The notes beneath the pieces were generated by a model. It was not told where the DNA came from. It saw only the letters and a program-made list of their open reading frames with translations, and ran no database searches. Made by a program: the position numbers and the translations under genes. A DNA stretch of 64,000 nt, taken from positions 3,844,001 to 3,908,000 of the forward strand of contig NZ_CP040428.1 in NCBI RefSeq assembly GCF_005671395.1. Direction: 5' to 3'. This stretch comes from Jejubacter calystegiae. Its GTDB lineage: Bacteria; Pseudomonadota; Gammaproteobacteria; Enterobacterales; Enterobacteriaceae. Shown here piece by piece: positions 1 to 8,241 of this stretch (the first letter of the stretch is position 1; every line of letters begins with the position of its first letter).

Positions 1-1
1 G

Positions 2-1450
2 CTTAACGCCCAGGATTCGGGCTATCGTCGCGCCATGGACAACCGGCACGTACAGATGATCGCCATTGGCGGCGCCATCGGTACCGGCCTGTTTCTGGGT
101 GCCGGCGCACGCCTGCAGGCGGCAGGCCCGGCGCTGGCATTAATCTATCTGGTTTGTGGGATCTTCTCGTTCTTTATTTTGCGCGCCCTGGGGGAACTGG
201 TATTACATCGCCCTTCCAGCGGAAACTTCGTCTCTTATGCCCGTGAATTTCTTGGCGAAAAGGCCTCCTACGTGGCGGGCTGGATGTACTTCGTTAACTG
301 GGCGATGACCGGCATTGTCGATATCACCGCCGTGGCGCTCTATATGCACTACTGGGGCGCTTTTGGCGACGTTCCCCAGTGGGTCTTTGCCCTTGGAGCG
401 CTGGTTATCGTCGGCACCATGAATATGGTGGGCGTGCGCTGGTTTGCGGAAATGGAGTTCTGGTTCGCCCTGATTAAAGTTCTGGCTATTGTACTGTTCC
501 TGGTGGTTGGCGTGGTGTTCCTTGGCACCGGCAAAGTCCTGGACGGAAACACCACCGGCCTGCATCTGATTACCGACAACGGCGGCTTGTTCCCTCACGG
601 ATTACTCCCGGCCCTGGTGCTGATACAAGGGGTGGTCTTTGCCTTTGCATCGATCGAACTGGTAGGTACCGCCGCAGGCGAATGTCGCGATCCGGAACGT
701 ATGGTGCCTAAGGCGATTAATAGCGTTATCTGGCGTATCGGCCTGTTTTATGTGGGCTCGGTGCTGCTGCTGGTTCTGCTGCTGCCCTGGAACGCCTATC
801 AGGCCGGCCAGAGCCCGTTCGTGACCTTTTTTGCCAAACTGGGGATTCCCTATATTGGCGATATCATGAATATCGTGGTGCTGACCGCCGCTCTTTCCAG
901 CCTGAATTCGGGGCTTTACTCCACCGGACGTATTCTGCGTTCAATGTCTATGGGCGGCTCGGCGCCGGCATTTATGTCGAAGATGAGCCGTCAGCATGTC
1001 CCCTGGGCCGGTATTCTGGCGACCCTCGGGATTTACGTGCTGGGGGTATTTCTGAACTACCTGATTCCGTCACGGGTGTTCGAGGTAGTGCTGAACATCG
1101 CTTCGCTCGGCATTATCTCTTCCTGGGCCTTTATTATGGTTTGCCAGTTGCGGCTGCGTAAGGCGATTAAAGAGGGTAAAGCGGCAGATATCAGCTTTAG
1201 GCTGCCCGGCGCCCCCTTTACCTCATGGCTGACGCTGCTGTTCCTGCTGGCAGTGCTGGTGCTGATGGCCTGCGACTACCCGAACGGGACCTGGACTATC
1301 GCCTCGATCCCGCTGCTGGCGATTGTGCTGACCTTTGGCTGGTTCCGGGTTCGCAAACGGGTTCATACGATTGCCAGTACTGCGCCGCAGCAGCCGAATG
1401 ATGTAAAAAATAATGCACGGCTGGTTGAAGCGGATGAACCTACGCGCTAG
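2..1450 (+). CDS. ansP: L-asparagine permease AnsP, 5'-truncated by the window edge
   Basis: Inner-membrane amino-acid/proton symporter of the APC superfamily that imports L-asparagine. The APC signature GGAIGTGLFLGAG opens the first membrane span, and about twelve hydrophobic segments follow. Wording throughout matches E. coli AnsP as I remember it (for example FVSYAREFLGEK, VGTAAGEC). The ATG at 35 is not the real start: the frame stays open leftwards to base 2 and reads LNAQDSGYRRAMDNR, which aligns with the residues that precede this ATG in AnsP, so roughly 20 N-terminal residues lie outside the window. A strong terminator follows the stop. In E. coli ansP faces yncE tail to tail; here yncE is 17 kb away. 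Confidence 0.93.
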   Translation, partial: LNAQDSGYRRAMDNRHVQMIAIGGAIGTGLFLGAGARLQAAGPALALIYLVCGIFSFFILRALGELVLHRPSSGNFVSYAREFLGEKASYVAGWMYFVNWAMTGIVDITAVALYMHYWGAFGDVPQWVFALGALVIVGTMNMVGVRWFAEMEFWFALIKVLAIVLFLVVGVVFLGTGKVLDGNTTGLHLITDNGGLFPHGLLPALVLIQGVVFAFASIELVGTAAGECRDPERMVPKAINSVIWRIGLFYVGSVLLLVLLLPWNAYQAGQSPFVTFFAKLGIPYIGDIMNIVVLTAALSSLNSGLYSTGRILRSMSMGGSAPAFMSKMSRQHVPWAGILATLGIYVLGVFLNYLIPSRVFEVVLNIASLGIISSWAFIMVCQLRLRKAIKEGKAADISFRLPGAPFTSWLTLLFLLAVLVLMACDYPNGTWTIASIPLLAIVLTFGWFRVRKRVHTIASTAPQQPNDVKNNARLVEADEPTR

Positions 1451-1478
1451 TTTCGGCTAAGTTTTTTATCACAACAAC

Positions 1479-1510
1479 GCCTGAGTCGCTAATACGACTC
1501 AGGCTTTTTT
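1479..1510 (+). terminator. Rho-independent terminator of ansP
   Basis: A perfect 10-bp stem (GCCTGAGTCG, 1479-1488, with CGACTCAGGC, 1495-1504) around a 6-nt loop is followed by six T. It lies 28 nt after the ansP stop. Confidence 0.93.
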
Positions 1511-1859
1511 ATATACCATTCCCGAAAATTAAAGTTTAATTACACCTGAAAATAACACCCGTATATAGCAAGGTTTTTTTGCTCAAAATAGATCCAATGG
1601 TTTCATTGATGAAACCGTCGTTCACTTAATCGCCAAGCCATAACCATCTGAATAATAATATAATAATATATTTCAATTTATTTAAAAACTAATTCTGTGC
1701 GCTATGTTTAATTTCGTTTTTGACAGAATAAATAGCGCCTGTTATCCATTAATCAGCCAATAACGAATGAAACACTGTCTTATATATGAAACCGCTGATG
1801 GTGGTCTCAAAATAATCTATTTCACGGATAACCGTTTTCCTTTTTTAATGGAGCTAATC
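1511..1859. other. Intergenic region upstream of the RidA operon
   Basis: AT-rich, 349 bp, without a convincing gene. An ORF beginning at 1767 only extends the RidA gene upstream and lacks a ribosome binding site. A TTGACA hexamer at 1720-1725 could be a -35 element, but no good -10 follows at the right distance. The 18-bp palindrome at 1599-1616 is listed separately. Confidence 0.6.
1599..1616. promoter_or_regulatory. Perfect palindrome, candidate operator
   Basis: GGTTTCAT-TG-ATGAAACC is an exact inverted repeat with 8-bp arms. The right arm plus one base (ATGAAACCG) recurs at 1786-1794, about 177 bp downstream and closer to the RidA gene. The arrangement suggests a repressor site pair controlling the RidA-aminotransferase-permease operon. 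No regulator gene is adjacent, so the protein that binds is unknown. Confidence 0.45.
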
Positions 1860-2243
1860 ATGACGCGTGAAGTTCTCCCGGCGCCGCTGCCGGATCCTGC
1901 CCAACCATTTTCCTGGATTACCCGCGGTGCCGGCCTGCTGTTTACCGGTCATGGCCCGGTACGAGCCGATGGAACGCTTGAGACTGGCAGCAGCGAAAAA
2001 CAGATCGCCCTGACCCTGAGTAACCTGCGAGACACGCTACAAGCCGCGGGCAGCAACTGCGATCGCGTACTGCAAATGACGGTCTGGCTATGCCGGGTAG
2101 AGGACGTTCCGCTACTCGATCGCCTGTACCGCCAATTCTTCAGCGCTCCCTGGCCCAATCGCGCCACCGTTATCGTCGAACGTCTGGTCGCAGACGGTAT
2201 GAATATCGAAATCGCCGCCACCGCACTGGCGGGAGAGCAGTAA
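1860..2243 (+). CDS. RidA/YjgF family enamine/imine deaminase
   Basis: A 127-residue protein, the usual RidA length. RidA proteins hydrolyse reactive enamine/imine intermediates released by PLP enzymes. The family C-terminal pattern is present (PNRATVIVERLVADGMNIEI), although the catalytic Arg context is looser than in canonical RidA. The start at 1860 (MTREVLPAP) is chosen over the ATG at 1767 because GGAG lies six bases before it and the extra 31 residues look unlike the family. First gene of a same-strand set: 28 bp to the aminotransferase, which then lies 14 bp before the permease. A RidA protein beside a PLP aminotransferase suggests it clears an unstable intermediate of that pathway. 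Confidence 0.85.
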   Translation: MTREVLPAPLPDPAQPFSWITRGAGLLFTGHGPVRADGTLETGSSEKQIALTLSNLRDTLQAAGSNCDRVLQMTVWLCRVEDVPLLDRLYRQFFSAPWPNRATVIVERLVADGMNIEIAATALAGEQ

Positions 2244-2271
2244 TCCATTACACAACCCTCAAGGAGCTCCC

Positions 2272-3450
2272 ATGTTTAGTTCAATCGGCCCTTCCAGACC
2301 GGATCCTATTATGAGTCTGATGGAGCAATATCTGGCTGATGACTGCCCGCATAAGGTCAATCTGGGAATTGGTCTTTACTATGACGGCGAAGGCACTCTG
2401 CCGCTGTTGAACAGCGTGCATGAAGCCCAGCAGCGTCTGATGACCCAGGAACGTCCTCATAGCTATCCGCCCATCGAAGGTCAGGCGCAGTTTCGCGAGG
2501 CGGTACAGCGCCTGATTTTCGGCCATTCAGCGCAGCAGACGGCACTGACGACCCTCCAGACATTAGGCGGTTCCGGCGCGCTACGGCTGGGAGCAGAGCT
2601 GTTACGGCAGCTGGGCGTATGCCGAATTCATTTACCGGATCCCACCTGGCCTAACCACCTGGCGATATTCTCTGTAGCCGGATTAACGCCGGAAAGTTAC
2701 CCCTGGTACGACAACGCCAACGGTGAGCTGCTGATCGATGCGCTTCTGGATCGCCTGGCGACGTTGCCGGAAGGAAGCGTGGTTCTGCTCCATCCCGCCT
2801 GCCATAACCCTACCGGCATGGATCCCTCACCGGATCAGTGGCGCAGCATTCTGGATACGGTGGAACGTCGCCGACTGCTGCCCTTTTTCGATGCCGCCTA
2901 TCAGGGATTCGGCGCCGGAATCGAACAGGATATCGCGCCGGTGCGCCAGGCCCTGGAGCGCGGTTTGCCATTTCTGCTAAGCCACTCATTGTCAAAAAAT
3001 ATGGCGCTATACGGCCAGCGCGTCGGAAGCCTGAGCCTCCACTGCCCGGATGTGGCCGCCATCAACGTACTCGGCACGCTGAAAGGGCTGGTACGCAGCA
3101 GCTATTCCTGTCCGCCAACTTTTGGCAGCGACATTGCCGCCACTGTACTAAACGACGCCGCGCTGCATCAGTGCTGGCGGGATGAAACTGAAGCCATGCG
3201 CCTGCGAATTCTCGCCATGCGTCAGCGACTGGCGACTGAGCTAAACGCCAACGGCGCCGGACTGGATATCGGGCGGATTACGCGCCAGCGTGGCATGTTC
3301 AGCTATACCGGATTGAGCGAGCAGCAGGTCGATACGTTGCGTCAGGATTTCTCTATCTACCTGGTCAATCCCGGCCGTATATGCGTACCTGGACTGACGG
3401 AGCGCAACGTCGATTATGTCGCGGCATCCATCGCCAGCGTCACTCGCTAA
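2272..3450 (+). CDS. Aspartate/aromatic-type class I aminotransferase
   Basis: 392-residue PLP-dependent aminotransferase of fold type I, subgroup of AspC/TyrB. Hallmarks: the N-terminal NLGIGLYYDGEG segment, HPACHNPTGMDP near residue 185, FFDAAYQGFG near 215, and SHSLSKN near 250 carrying the lysine that binds PLP. The C-terminal half keeps the Arg region typical of dicarboxylate/aromatic enzymes (GRICVPGL). Start at 2272 has GGAG seven bases upstream. It lies between the RidA gene and an amino-acid permease, so it probably transaminates the amino acid that permease imports. The substrate cannot be read from the sequence. Confidence 0.85.
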   Translation: MFSSIGPSRPDPIMSLMEQYLADDCPHKVNLGIGLYYDGEGTLPLLNSVHEAQQRLMTQERPHSYPPIEGQAQFREAVQRLIFGHSAQQTALTTLQTLGGSGALRLGAELLRQLGVCRIHLPDPTWPNHLAIFSVAGLTPESYPWYDNANGELLIDALLDRLATLPEGSVVLLHPACHNPTGMDPSPDQWRSILDTVERRRLLPFFDAAYQGFGAGIEQDIAPVRQALERGLPFLLSHSLSKNMALYGQRVGSLSLHCPDVAAINVLGTLKGLVRSSYSCPPTFGSDIAATVLNDAALHQCWRDETEAMRLRILAMRQRLATELNANGAGLDIGRITRQRGMFSYTGLSEQQVDTLRQDFSIYLVNPGRICVPGLTERNVDYVAASIASVTR

Positions 3451-3464
3451 CCCGGAGGCACACC

Positions 3465-4868
3465 ATGAAACAGGCAGCGCGTTTTGAGGAGATCGCCCGC
3501 CGTCAGCAGGGCCTGAAACAGCAACTCAGCGCCGGGCAGATGTCGATGCTGGCTATCGGCGGCGCCATCGGTACCGGCCTCTTTCTGGGCAGCAGTTATG
3601 CCATCCAGATGGCGGGCCCGTCGGTGCTGTTAAGCTACTTTGTCGGCGGCGTTATCGCGCTGCTGCTGATGGGATCGCTGGCGGAAATGACCTGCCAGCA
3701 CCCCACCTCCGGATCTTTTGGCGACTATGCCGAATTTTATCTCGGGCCGATGTGGGGGTTTCTGATTCGTTACGCCTACTGGTCGTGCATCGTTCTGGCG
3801 GTGGGAACGGAAATCACCGCAGTGGGGATGTATATGCAGTACTGGTTCCCCGATTCGCCGCTGGTGATGTGGATGCTGCTGTTTTCTGCGCTGATCGTCG
3901 GCATCAACGTGCTGGGGATCGGTATCTTCGGCCATGTAGAGTATGCGCTCTCCGCCGTTAAAATTATCGCTATCGTCGCCTTTATTTTGCTGGCAGGGGC
4001 GATTCTACTGTTCGGGCATAATCCACAGTTTGGCCTGCATCACTATACCGATGATGGTTTTATGCCTTTCGGCCTGCGTGGAATGTGGTTCGCGGTAATT
4101 GTTTCTATTTTCAGCTATATGAGCATTGAGATGATCGCCGTGGCCGCTGGCGAGGCGAAAGAGCCGGTGAAAGCCGTGCGCCAGGCATTTCGCGGCACGC
4201 TTATTCGGCTCTGCCTGTTCTATTTTCTTTCTATCGCATTAATGCTGGCAATTGTTCCCTGGCAGCATTCCGCAGACCGCGGCAGTCCGTTTTTGATCGT
4301 GATGCAATTGATTAAGCTACCGTTCGCCAGCGGCATTTTTAACTTTATCGTACTTATCGCCGCCCTGTCGGCCATGAACAGCCAGCTCTATATCACCACC
4401 CGCATGCTATTTTCGCTGGCCCGCGCCGGCCAGGCACCACAGCGTTTCGGCCGCCTGAACAAACGCGGCGTGCCGTTAAACGCCATCGCCCTTTCCAGCC
4501 TGGGGATTTTCGTATCGGTGATTCTTTCCGTCGTCTGGCCCCACAGCGCCTTTGTGGTCATGATGTCGATTGCGGTCTACGGCGCCTGTTTCACCTGGAT
4601 GATGATTTTCATTACGCATTTGCGTTTTCGCCGCCATCACCAGCCGGATCAACTGACGTTCAGACTCTGGGGTTACCCGTGGACACCCTGGCTGGGGGCA
4701 GGATTGATGCTGGCAATCCTGCTCTCAACGCCTTTCACCGGTTTTTTCCGGCTGACCCTGGCCTTTGGCATCCCCTTCACTCTGTTGCTGATGCTGGCAT
4801 GGGGAGTGCGGCGTCGCTGGCAGACTCGCCAACCACTAAGCGAAATGGTAGAGAAAGCGCCGGGATAA
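3465..4868 (+). CDS. APC-family amino acid permease
   Basis: 467-residue inner-membrane transporter with about twelve hydrophobic spans and the APC signature GGAIGTGLFLGSS. It belongs to the same broad group as AnsP, ProY and GabP but is clearly not a copy of the AnsP gene at the left edge. The start at 3465 (MKQAARFEE) follows CCCGGAGGCACACC; an upstream ATG at 3381 overlaps the aminotransferase gene and adds 28 residues with no family character. Last gene of the RidA-aminotransferase-permease set; it presumably brings in the substrate of the aminotransferase. Specificity is unknown. Confidence 0.85.
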   Translation: MKQAARFEEIARRQQGLKQQLSAGQMSMLAIGGAIGTGLFLGSSYAIQMAGPSVLLSYFVGGVIALLLMGSLAEMTCQHPTSGSFGDYAEFYLGPMWGFLIRYAYWSCIVLAVGTEITAVGMYMQYWFPDSPLVMWMLLFSALIVGINVLGIGIFGHVEYALSAVKIIAIVAFILLAGAILLFGHNPQFGLHHYTDDGFMPFGLRGMWFAVIVSIFSYMSIEMIAVAAGEAKEPVKAVRQAFRGTLIRLCLFYFLSIALMLAIVPWQHSADRGSPFLIVMQLIKLPFASGIFNFIVLIAALSAMNSQLYITTRMLFSLARAGQAPQRFGRLNKRGVPLNAIALSSLGIFVSVILSVVWPHSAFVVMMSIAVYGACFTWMMIFITHLRFRRHHQPDQLTFRLWGYPWTPWLGAGLMLAILLSTPFTGFFRLTLAFGIPFTLLLMLAWGVRRRWQTRQPLSEMVEKAPG

Positions 4869-4915
4869 TGTCTGGTTCCTGTATGGATGGCGATGAAGGG
4901 AAGCCTTAAATGATG

Positions 4916-4938
4916 CAGGCGCTGCTCGTTAGCGCCTG
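4916..4938. terminator. Hairpin between convergent genes
   Basis: CAGGCGCT (4916-4923) pairs exactly with AGCGCCTG (4931-4938) across a 7-nt loop. It lies between two convergent stops. No T-run follows on either strand, so termination here would be weak or Rho-assisted. Confidence 0.45.
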
Positions 4939-4956
4939 TCAGATACCGAACCCTGA

Positions 4957-5826
4957 CTAAACCGGGATCAGCTCCAGTTGATTTATCAGAGAAGCCACTT
5001 CCTCTTCATTGTGATAAACCCGTACCTGGCTGTTCGTTAATCCCCCTTCTGGCCCCCCTGGAGTTATTTCTACGCTAAATCTTAGTACGTTACTGGCGCT
5101 CATTAACTTGTTGGCCGAAAGTTTGATATCCCGTATGCAAAGTCGCATACCGGCACCGTACTTTTCCCTGACCAGTTCGCCGGTAATTTGAAATGCCGTT
5201 TGGGCGATAATCGCCACCGGCCAGCAGGGATAGCCATAAAAGTGTCCGGCGCACTGCTGTGGCGTCAGTGGCCCTGCCACTGCGTTAACGCTATTCGCCG
5301 TAAACGTCAGATCGTGATAAGAGATTGGGGTTTGATAAGGTGAATCGGGTGGAATAATATCATCAGGATTCGCATAGTGTTTAAAGTTACGCTTAAACAG
5401 CGGCGGAGTAATTATCGTATATTCGCAGACTAATTCTGCAACCGGCGTTTTTCCCCACGCGCTGGCGGCAATTTTCAGACTTCGTTTATCCATATCCAAT
5501 ACCCGGGCGCTGGCATACAGCGTTTCTCCCTTTGTAGGTTGATCTGCACTGCGGGTCAAATGCGCCCTGGTCGCCAGATAGTAACCTTCTGGTCCATTGT
5601 GCAGTGCCACGGCCGAACAACTCCCCAGGATGGCCAGATGTCTGCCCAGCTCGCCCGCGGTAATGGCGCCGATTTCATAAACCAGCGGCTGTTCGGCCGT
5701 AAAACGCCCCATGACCTGCTCATCATCCTGCCAGAGATGTTGAAAGGCAAAGTAAGGCTTCTGCACATTAATACGTTGCGATATCTCGTTAATATCAAGT
5801 GAATGACTCCGGGAATGCATACTCAT
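4957..5826 (-). CDS. Putative double hot-dog fold protein (FabA/FabZ-like)
   Basis: 289 residues. I do not recognise a named homologue. Two halves each look like a hot-dog domain of the thioester dehydratase/thioesterase type: EIGAITAGELGRHLAILGS near residue 55 and GHFYGYPCWPVAIIAQTA near residue 195, the second resembling the GHFPGxPxMPG helix motif of FabA/FabZ. This suggests an enzyme or binding protein for acyl thioesters (CoA or ACP). Catalytic residues cannot be assigned. The start at 5826 has AAGGGG nine bases upstream; the second Met, two codons later, is an alternative. No ACP, ketosynthase or ligase gene is nearby, so it stands alone. Confidence 0.55.
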   Translation of the reverse strand: MSMHSRSHSLDINEISQRINVQKPYFAFQHLWQDDEQVMGRFTAEQPLVYEIGAITAGELGRHLAILGSCSAVALHNGPEGYYLATRAHLTRSADQPTKGETLYASARVLDMDKRSLKIAASAWGKTPVAELVCEYTIITPPLFKRNFKHYANPDDIIPPDSPYQTPISYHDLTFTANSVNAVAGPLTPQQCAGHFYGYPCWPVAIIAQTAFQITGELVREKYGAGMRLCIRDIKLSANKLMSASNVLRFSVEITPGGPEGGLTNSQVRVYHNEEEVASLINQLELIPV

Positions 5827-5995
5827 ACTTTACCAACCCCTTAATATCTGGCAATCAATAAGCTAAACCGAACTCAATGAATAATTATTGGATGCCTCTG
5901 GGGTATTAAAACCATTTTCGGATAAAAGCTACATCCCTGTAAGATCTGGTTTCCCGAAACATTGATTTAAAATAATGCGTTGGCGCCACAATATA

Positions 5996-6136
5996 TTAAA
6001 TATCCGTCGAGCGCGTCACCTTTTCCCACCGGTCAATCTCATCGTTCCGCGCCGACAGTTTTTCGCGTACCAGTCCAGGCGCATCGCTTCCCAGTAACAG
6101 ATGCTGCGGTGGATTATCGCTTGCGATAATAGCCAG
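5996..6136 (-). pseudogene. 3' remnant of a short-chain dehydrogenase gene
   Basis: The minus strand reads LAIIASDNPPQHLLLGSD, then a Leu/Arg/Glu-rich helix and a tail KVTRSTDI followed by a stop at 5996. This is the characteristic C-terminus of an SDR-family oxidoreductase (SDNPPxHLLLGSDA ... VTRSTD). No upstream dehydrogenase sequence remains: the reading frame is stopped at the junction near 6137, where sequence of an AraC regulator begins on the other strand. The NAD-binding and catalytic parts, about 200 residues, are lost, so no enzyme can be made. Confidence 0.75.
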
Positions 6137-6500
6137 CTACCGGGCTGGCGCTCCAGCTCGAACGTTATCCGGCTTCCGGGCGACAGGAGATGGCGCAGAG
6201 TATGATGTCCAGTCCGATGGATAACGCACTGCGCTGGCGATGCGGGGTAAATTTGGCAAAATCGGTAAGGCGCTGCGTTATATCCATGACCACTTTGCAG
6301 AGCCTCTCTGCCTGTCGTCGTTGGCCGGTGAAGCCGGAATGAGTATTCCGACGTTTCACACTCACTTCAAAGCCATTACCCGAACCTCCCCCATACAGTA
6401 TGTAAAATCGACGCGCCTGCATCAGGCGCGTCTGTTGATGGTTCGTCAGGGGATGACGGCGGAAGCCGCCTGCCTTTGCCGGGTCAGATTATGTGTCATC
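6137..6500 (+). pseudogene. AraC-family regulator fragment, truncated and frameshifted
   Basis: From 6240 the sequence reads KFGKIGKALRYIHDHF, then LAGEAGMSIPTFHTHFKAI and SPIQYVKSTRLHQARLLMV: the first helix-turn-helix of an AraC domain of the kind that usually lies divergently beside an SDR gene. Upstream, another frame (about 6150-6230) reads RQEMAQSMMSSPMDNALR, which fits the same family just before this domain, so a frameshift lies near 6230. The 5' part is missing, and the expected second HTH (GYESxSQFSRE) is not recovered after about 6480. Not functional. Confidence 0.75.
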
Positions 6501-6516
6501 GCACTAAGCCGGGGGA

Positions 6517-8241
6517 TCAGCGAATCATCCCCAGCGCGGCCTCTGCCGCCAGAACCTCTCCCGGGCGAACGCTTTGCTGTAACTTTCCGGCGCAGGGCGC
6601 GAGCACCGAAACTTCCATCTTCATGGCTTCCATCACGGCCACGGTTTCGCCTTCCGCCACCTGCTGCCCCTCTTGTGCCACCCAACTGTGCAGCACGCCA
6701 GCCACCGGAGCGCTGACCTGATTATCCGCAGTCCCAGGCTCATTACCACCGACGACAGGCTGCGCCGTTGGGGCCGCGGCCAGCAGCCCGGCGGGCAGGC
6801 CCAGTTGCAGGCGACGTCCGTCCACCTCTATCCATGCCCGGGTCAGTGGCTGTTCGCGGCCCGGGAATGGCCGAACCTGCGCTTCCAGGCTTTCCGCGAA
6901 GTCGGTTTCTATCCAGCGGGTGTGCACCCGGAAGGTATTAATAAAATCGTCGGAAGCCAGCACCGCCCGATGGAACGGCAGCATTGAAGCAACCCCTTCG
7001 ATGGCAAACTCCGCCAGCGCCCTGCGCGCCCGTGCAATGGCCTGTTCGCGGGTGGCGCCGGTGACGATAAGCTTGGCCATCAGCGAGTCATAGTGGCCTG
7101 GAATGGTAGAGCCACTCTCCACGCCGCTGTCCAGACGAATGCCCGGACCAGAGGGTGGCGCAAAGCGGGTTATCGCGCCAGGCACCGGCAGGAAGCCGCG
7201 CCCGGGGTCCTCCGCGTTAATACGAAACTCAATGGCATGACCGCGCGGCGCTGGCGTTTCCGTCAGGCTCAGGGGCAGCCCTTCGGCCACCCGTAGCTGT
7301 TCGATAACCAGATCGATACCGGTAGTCTCTTCCGTGACCGGGTGCTCCACCTGAAGCCGGGTATTAACCTCAAGAAACGAGATACGCCCATCGCGACTCA
7401 GCAGGAATTCCACCGTACCTGCCCCCACATAACCCGCCTGGCGGCAGATATCCCGGGCCGCAGTGTGAATGCGCTCGCGCTGCTCTTCGCTGATAAACGG
7501 CGCCGGGGCCTCCTCAACCAGTTTCTGATTACGACGCTGTAGCGAACAGTCGCGGGTGCCCAACACCAGTACCTGACCGTGGCTGTCGGCGATGATCTGG
7601 GCTTCGATATGACGGGGGCTATCCAGATACTGTTCGACAAAACATTCGCCGCGGCCAAAGGCCGCTTCGGCCTCACGCACCGCCGAATAATAAAGCTCCG
7701 CCACCTCGTCGAGGCGCCAGGCCACTTTCAGACCGCGCCCGCCGCCGCCAAAGGCCGCTTTAATCGCTACCGGTAAACCGTGCTCACGGGCGAACGCTTC
7801 CACTTCGCGGGCGTCAGCCACCGGATCCGCGGTGCCTTTCACCAGCGGCGCCCCGGCCTGGAGCGCAATTTTACGGGCCTGCACTTTATCGCCCAGTTGT
7901 TCGATGGTCTGCGGATTCGGACCAATCCAGAGCAGCCCTGCGTCGATAACCGCCCGGGCGAAGTCAGCGCGCTCGGAAAGGAAACCGTAGCCGGGGTGTA
8001 CCATGGTGGCGCCGCAGCGGCGCGCCACATCCAGCAATTTATCGATATTAAGGTAGCTTTCCGTGGCGCTACAGCCTGGCAGCGCCCAGGCTTCATCGGC
8101 CATTCTGGCGTGTAGCGCATCGGCATCCGGATCGGCATAAACCGCCACCGAGGCCACGCCGTAGTCCCGGCAGGCGCGAATAATACGGACCGCGATCTCG
8201 CCGCGGTTAGCAATTAAGACTTTATGACGTGGTTCAGTCAT
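6517..8241 (-). CDS. Biotin carboxylase with C-terminal biotinyl (BCCP) domain
   Basis: 574 residues. An AccC-type biotin carboxylase occupies residues 1-450: [14 protein letters not shown] at the start, the ATP-grasp glycine loop [11 protein letters not shown], and [15 protein letters not shown] near 290. A biotinyl domain fills the last 75 residues with the biotin-accepting lysine in [10 protein letters not shown]. It should carboxylate its own biotin from ATP and bicarbonate. The start at 8241 (MTEPRHK) is chosen over the ORF start at 8343, which lies inside the neighbour; the two genes overlap in ATGACTGA. No standard carboxyltransferase is present. The adjacent KipI-KipA fusion is related to the carboxyltransferase part of urea carboxylase, so the two products may form one enzyme. 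That is an inference. Confidence 0.88.
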   Translation of the reverse strand: MTEPRHKVLIANRGEIAVRIIRACRDYGVASVAVYADPDADALHARMADEAWALPGCSATESYLNIDKLLDVARRCGATMVHPGYGFLSERADFARAVIDAGLLWIGPNPQTIEQLGDKVQARKIALQAGAPLVKGTADPVADAREVEAFAREHGLPVAIKAAFGGGGRGLKVAWRLDEVAELYYSAVREAEAAFGRGECFVEQYLDSPRHIEAQIIADSHGQVLVLGTRDCSLQRRNQKLVEEAPAPFISEEQRERIHTAARDICRQAGYVGAGTVEFLLSRDGRISFLEVNTRLQVEHPVTEETTGIDLVIEQLRVAEGLPLSLTETPAPRGHAIEFRINAEDPGRGFLPVPGAITRFAPPSGPGIRLDSGVESGSTIPGHYDSLMAKLIVTGATREQAIARARRALAEFAIEGVASMLPFHRAVLASDDFINTFRVHTRWIETDFAESLEAQVRPFPGREQPLTRAWIEVDGRRLQLGLPAGLLAAAPTAQPVVGGNEPGTADNQVSAPVAGVLHSWVAQEGQQVAEGETVAVMEAMKMEVSVLAPCAGKLQQSVRPGEVLAAEAALGMIR

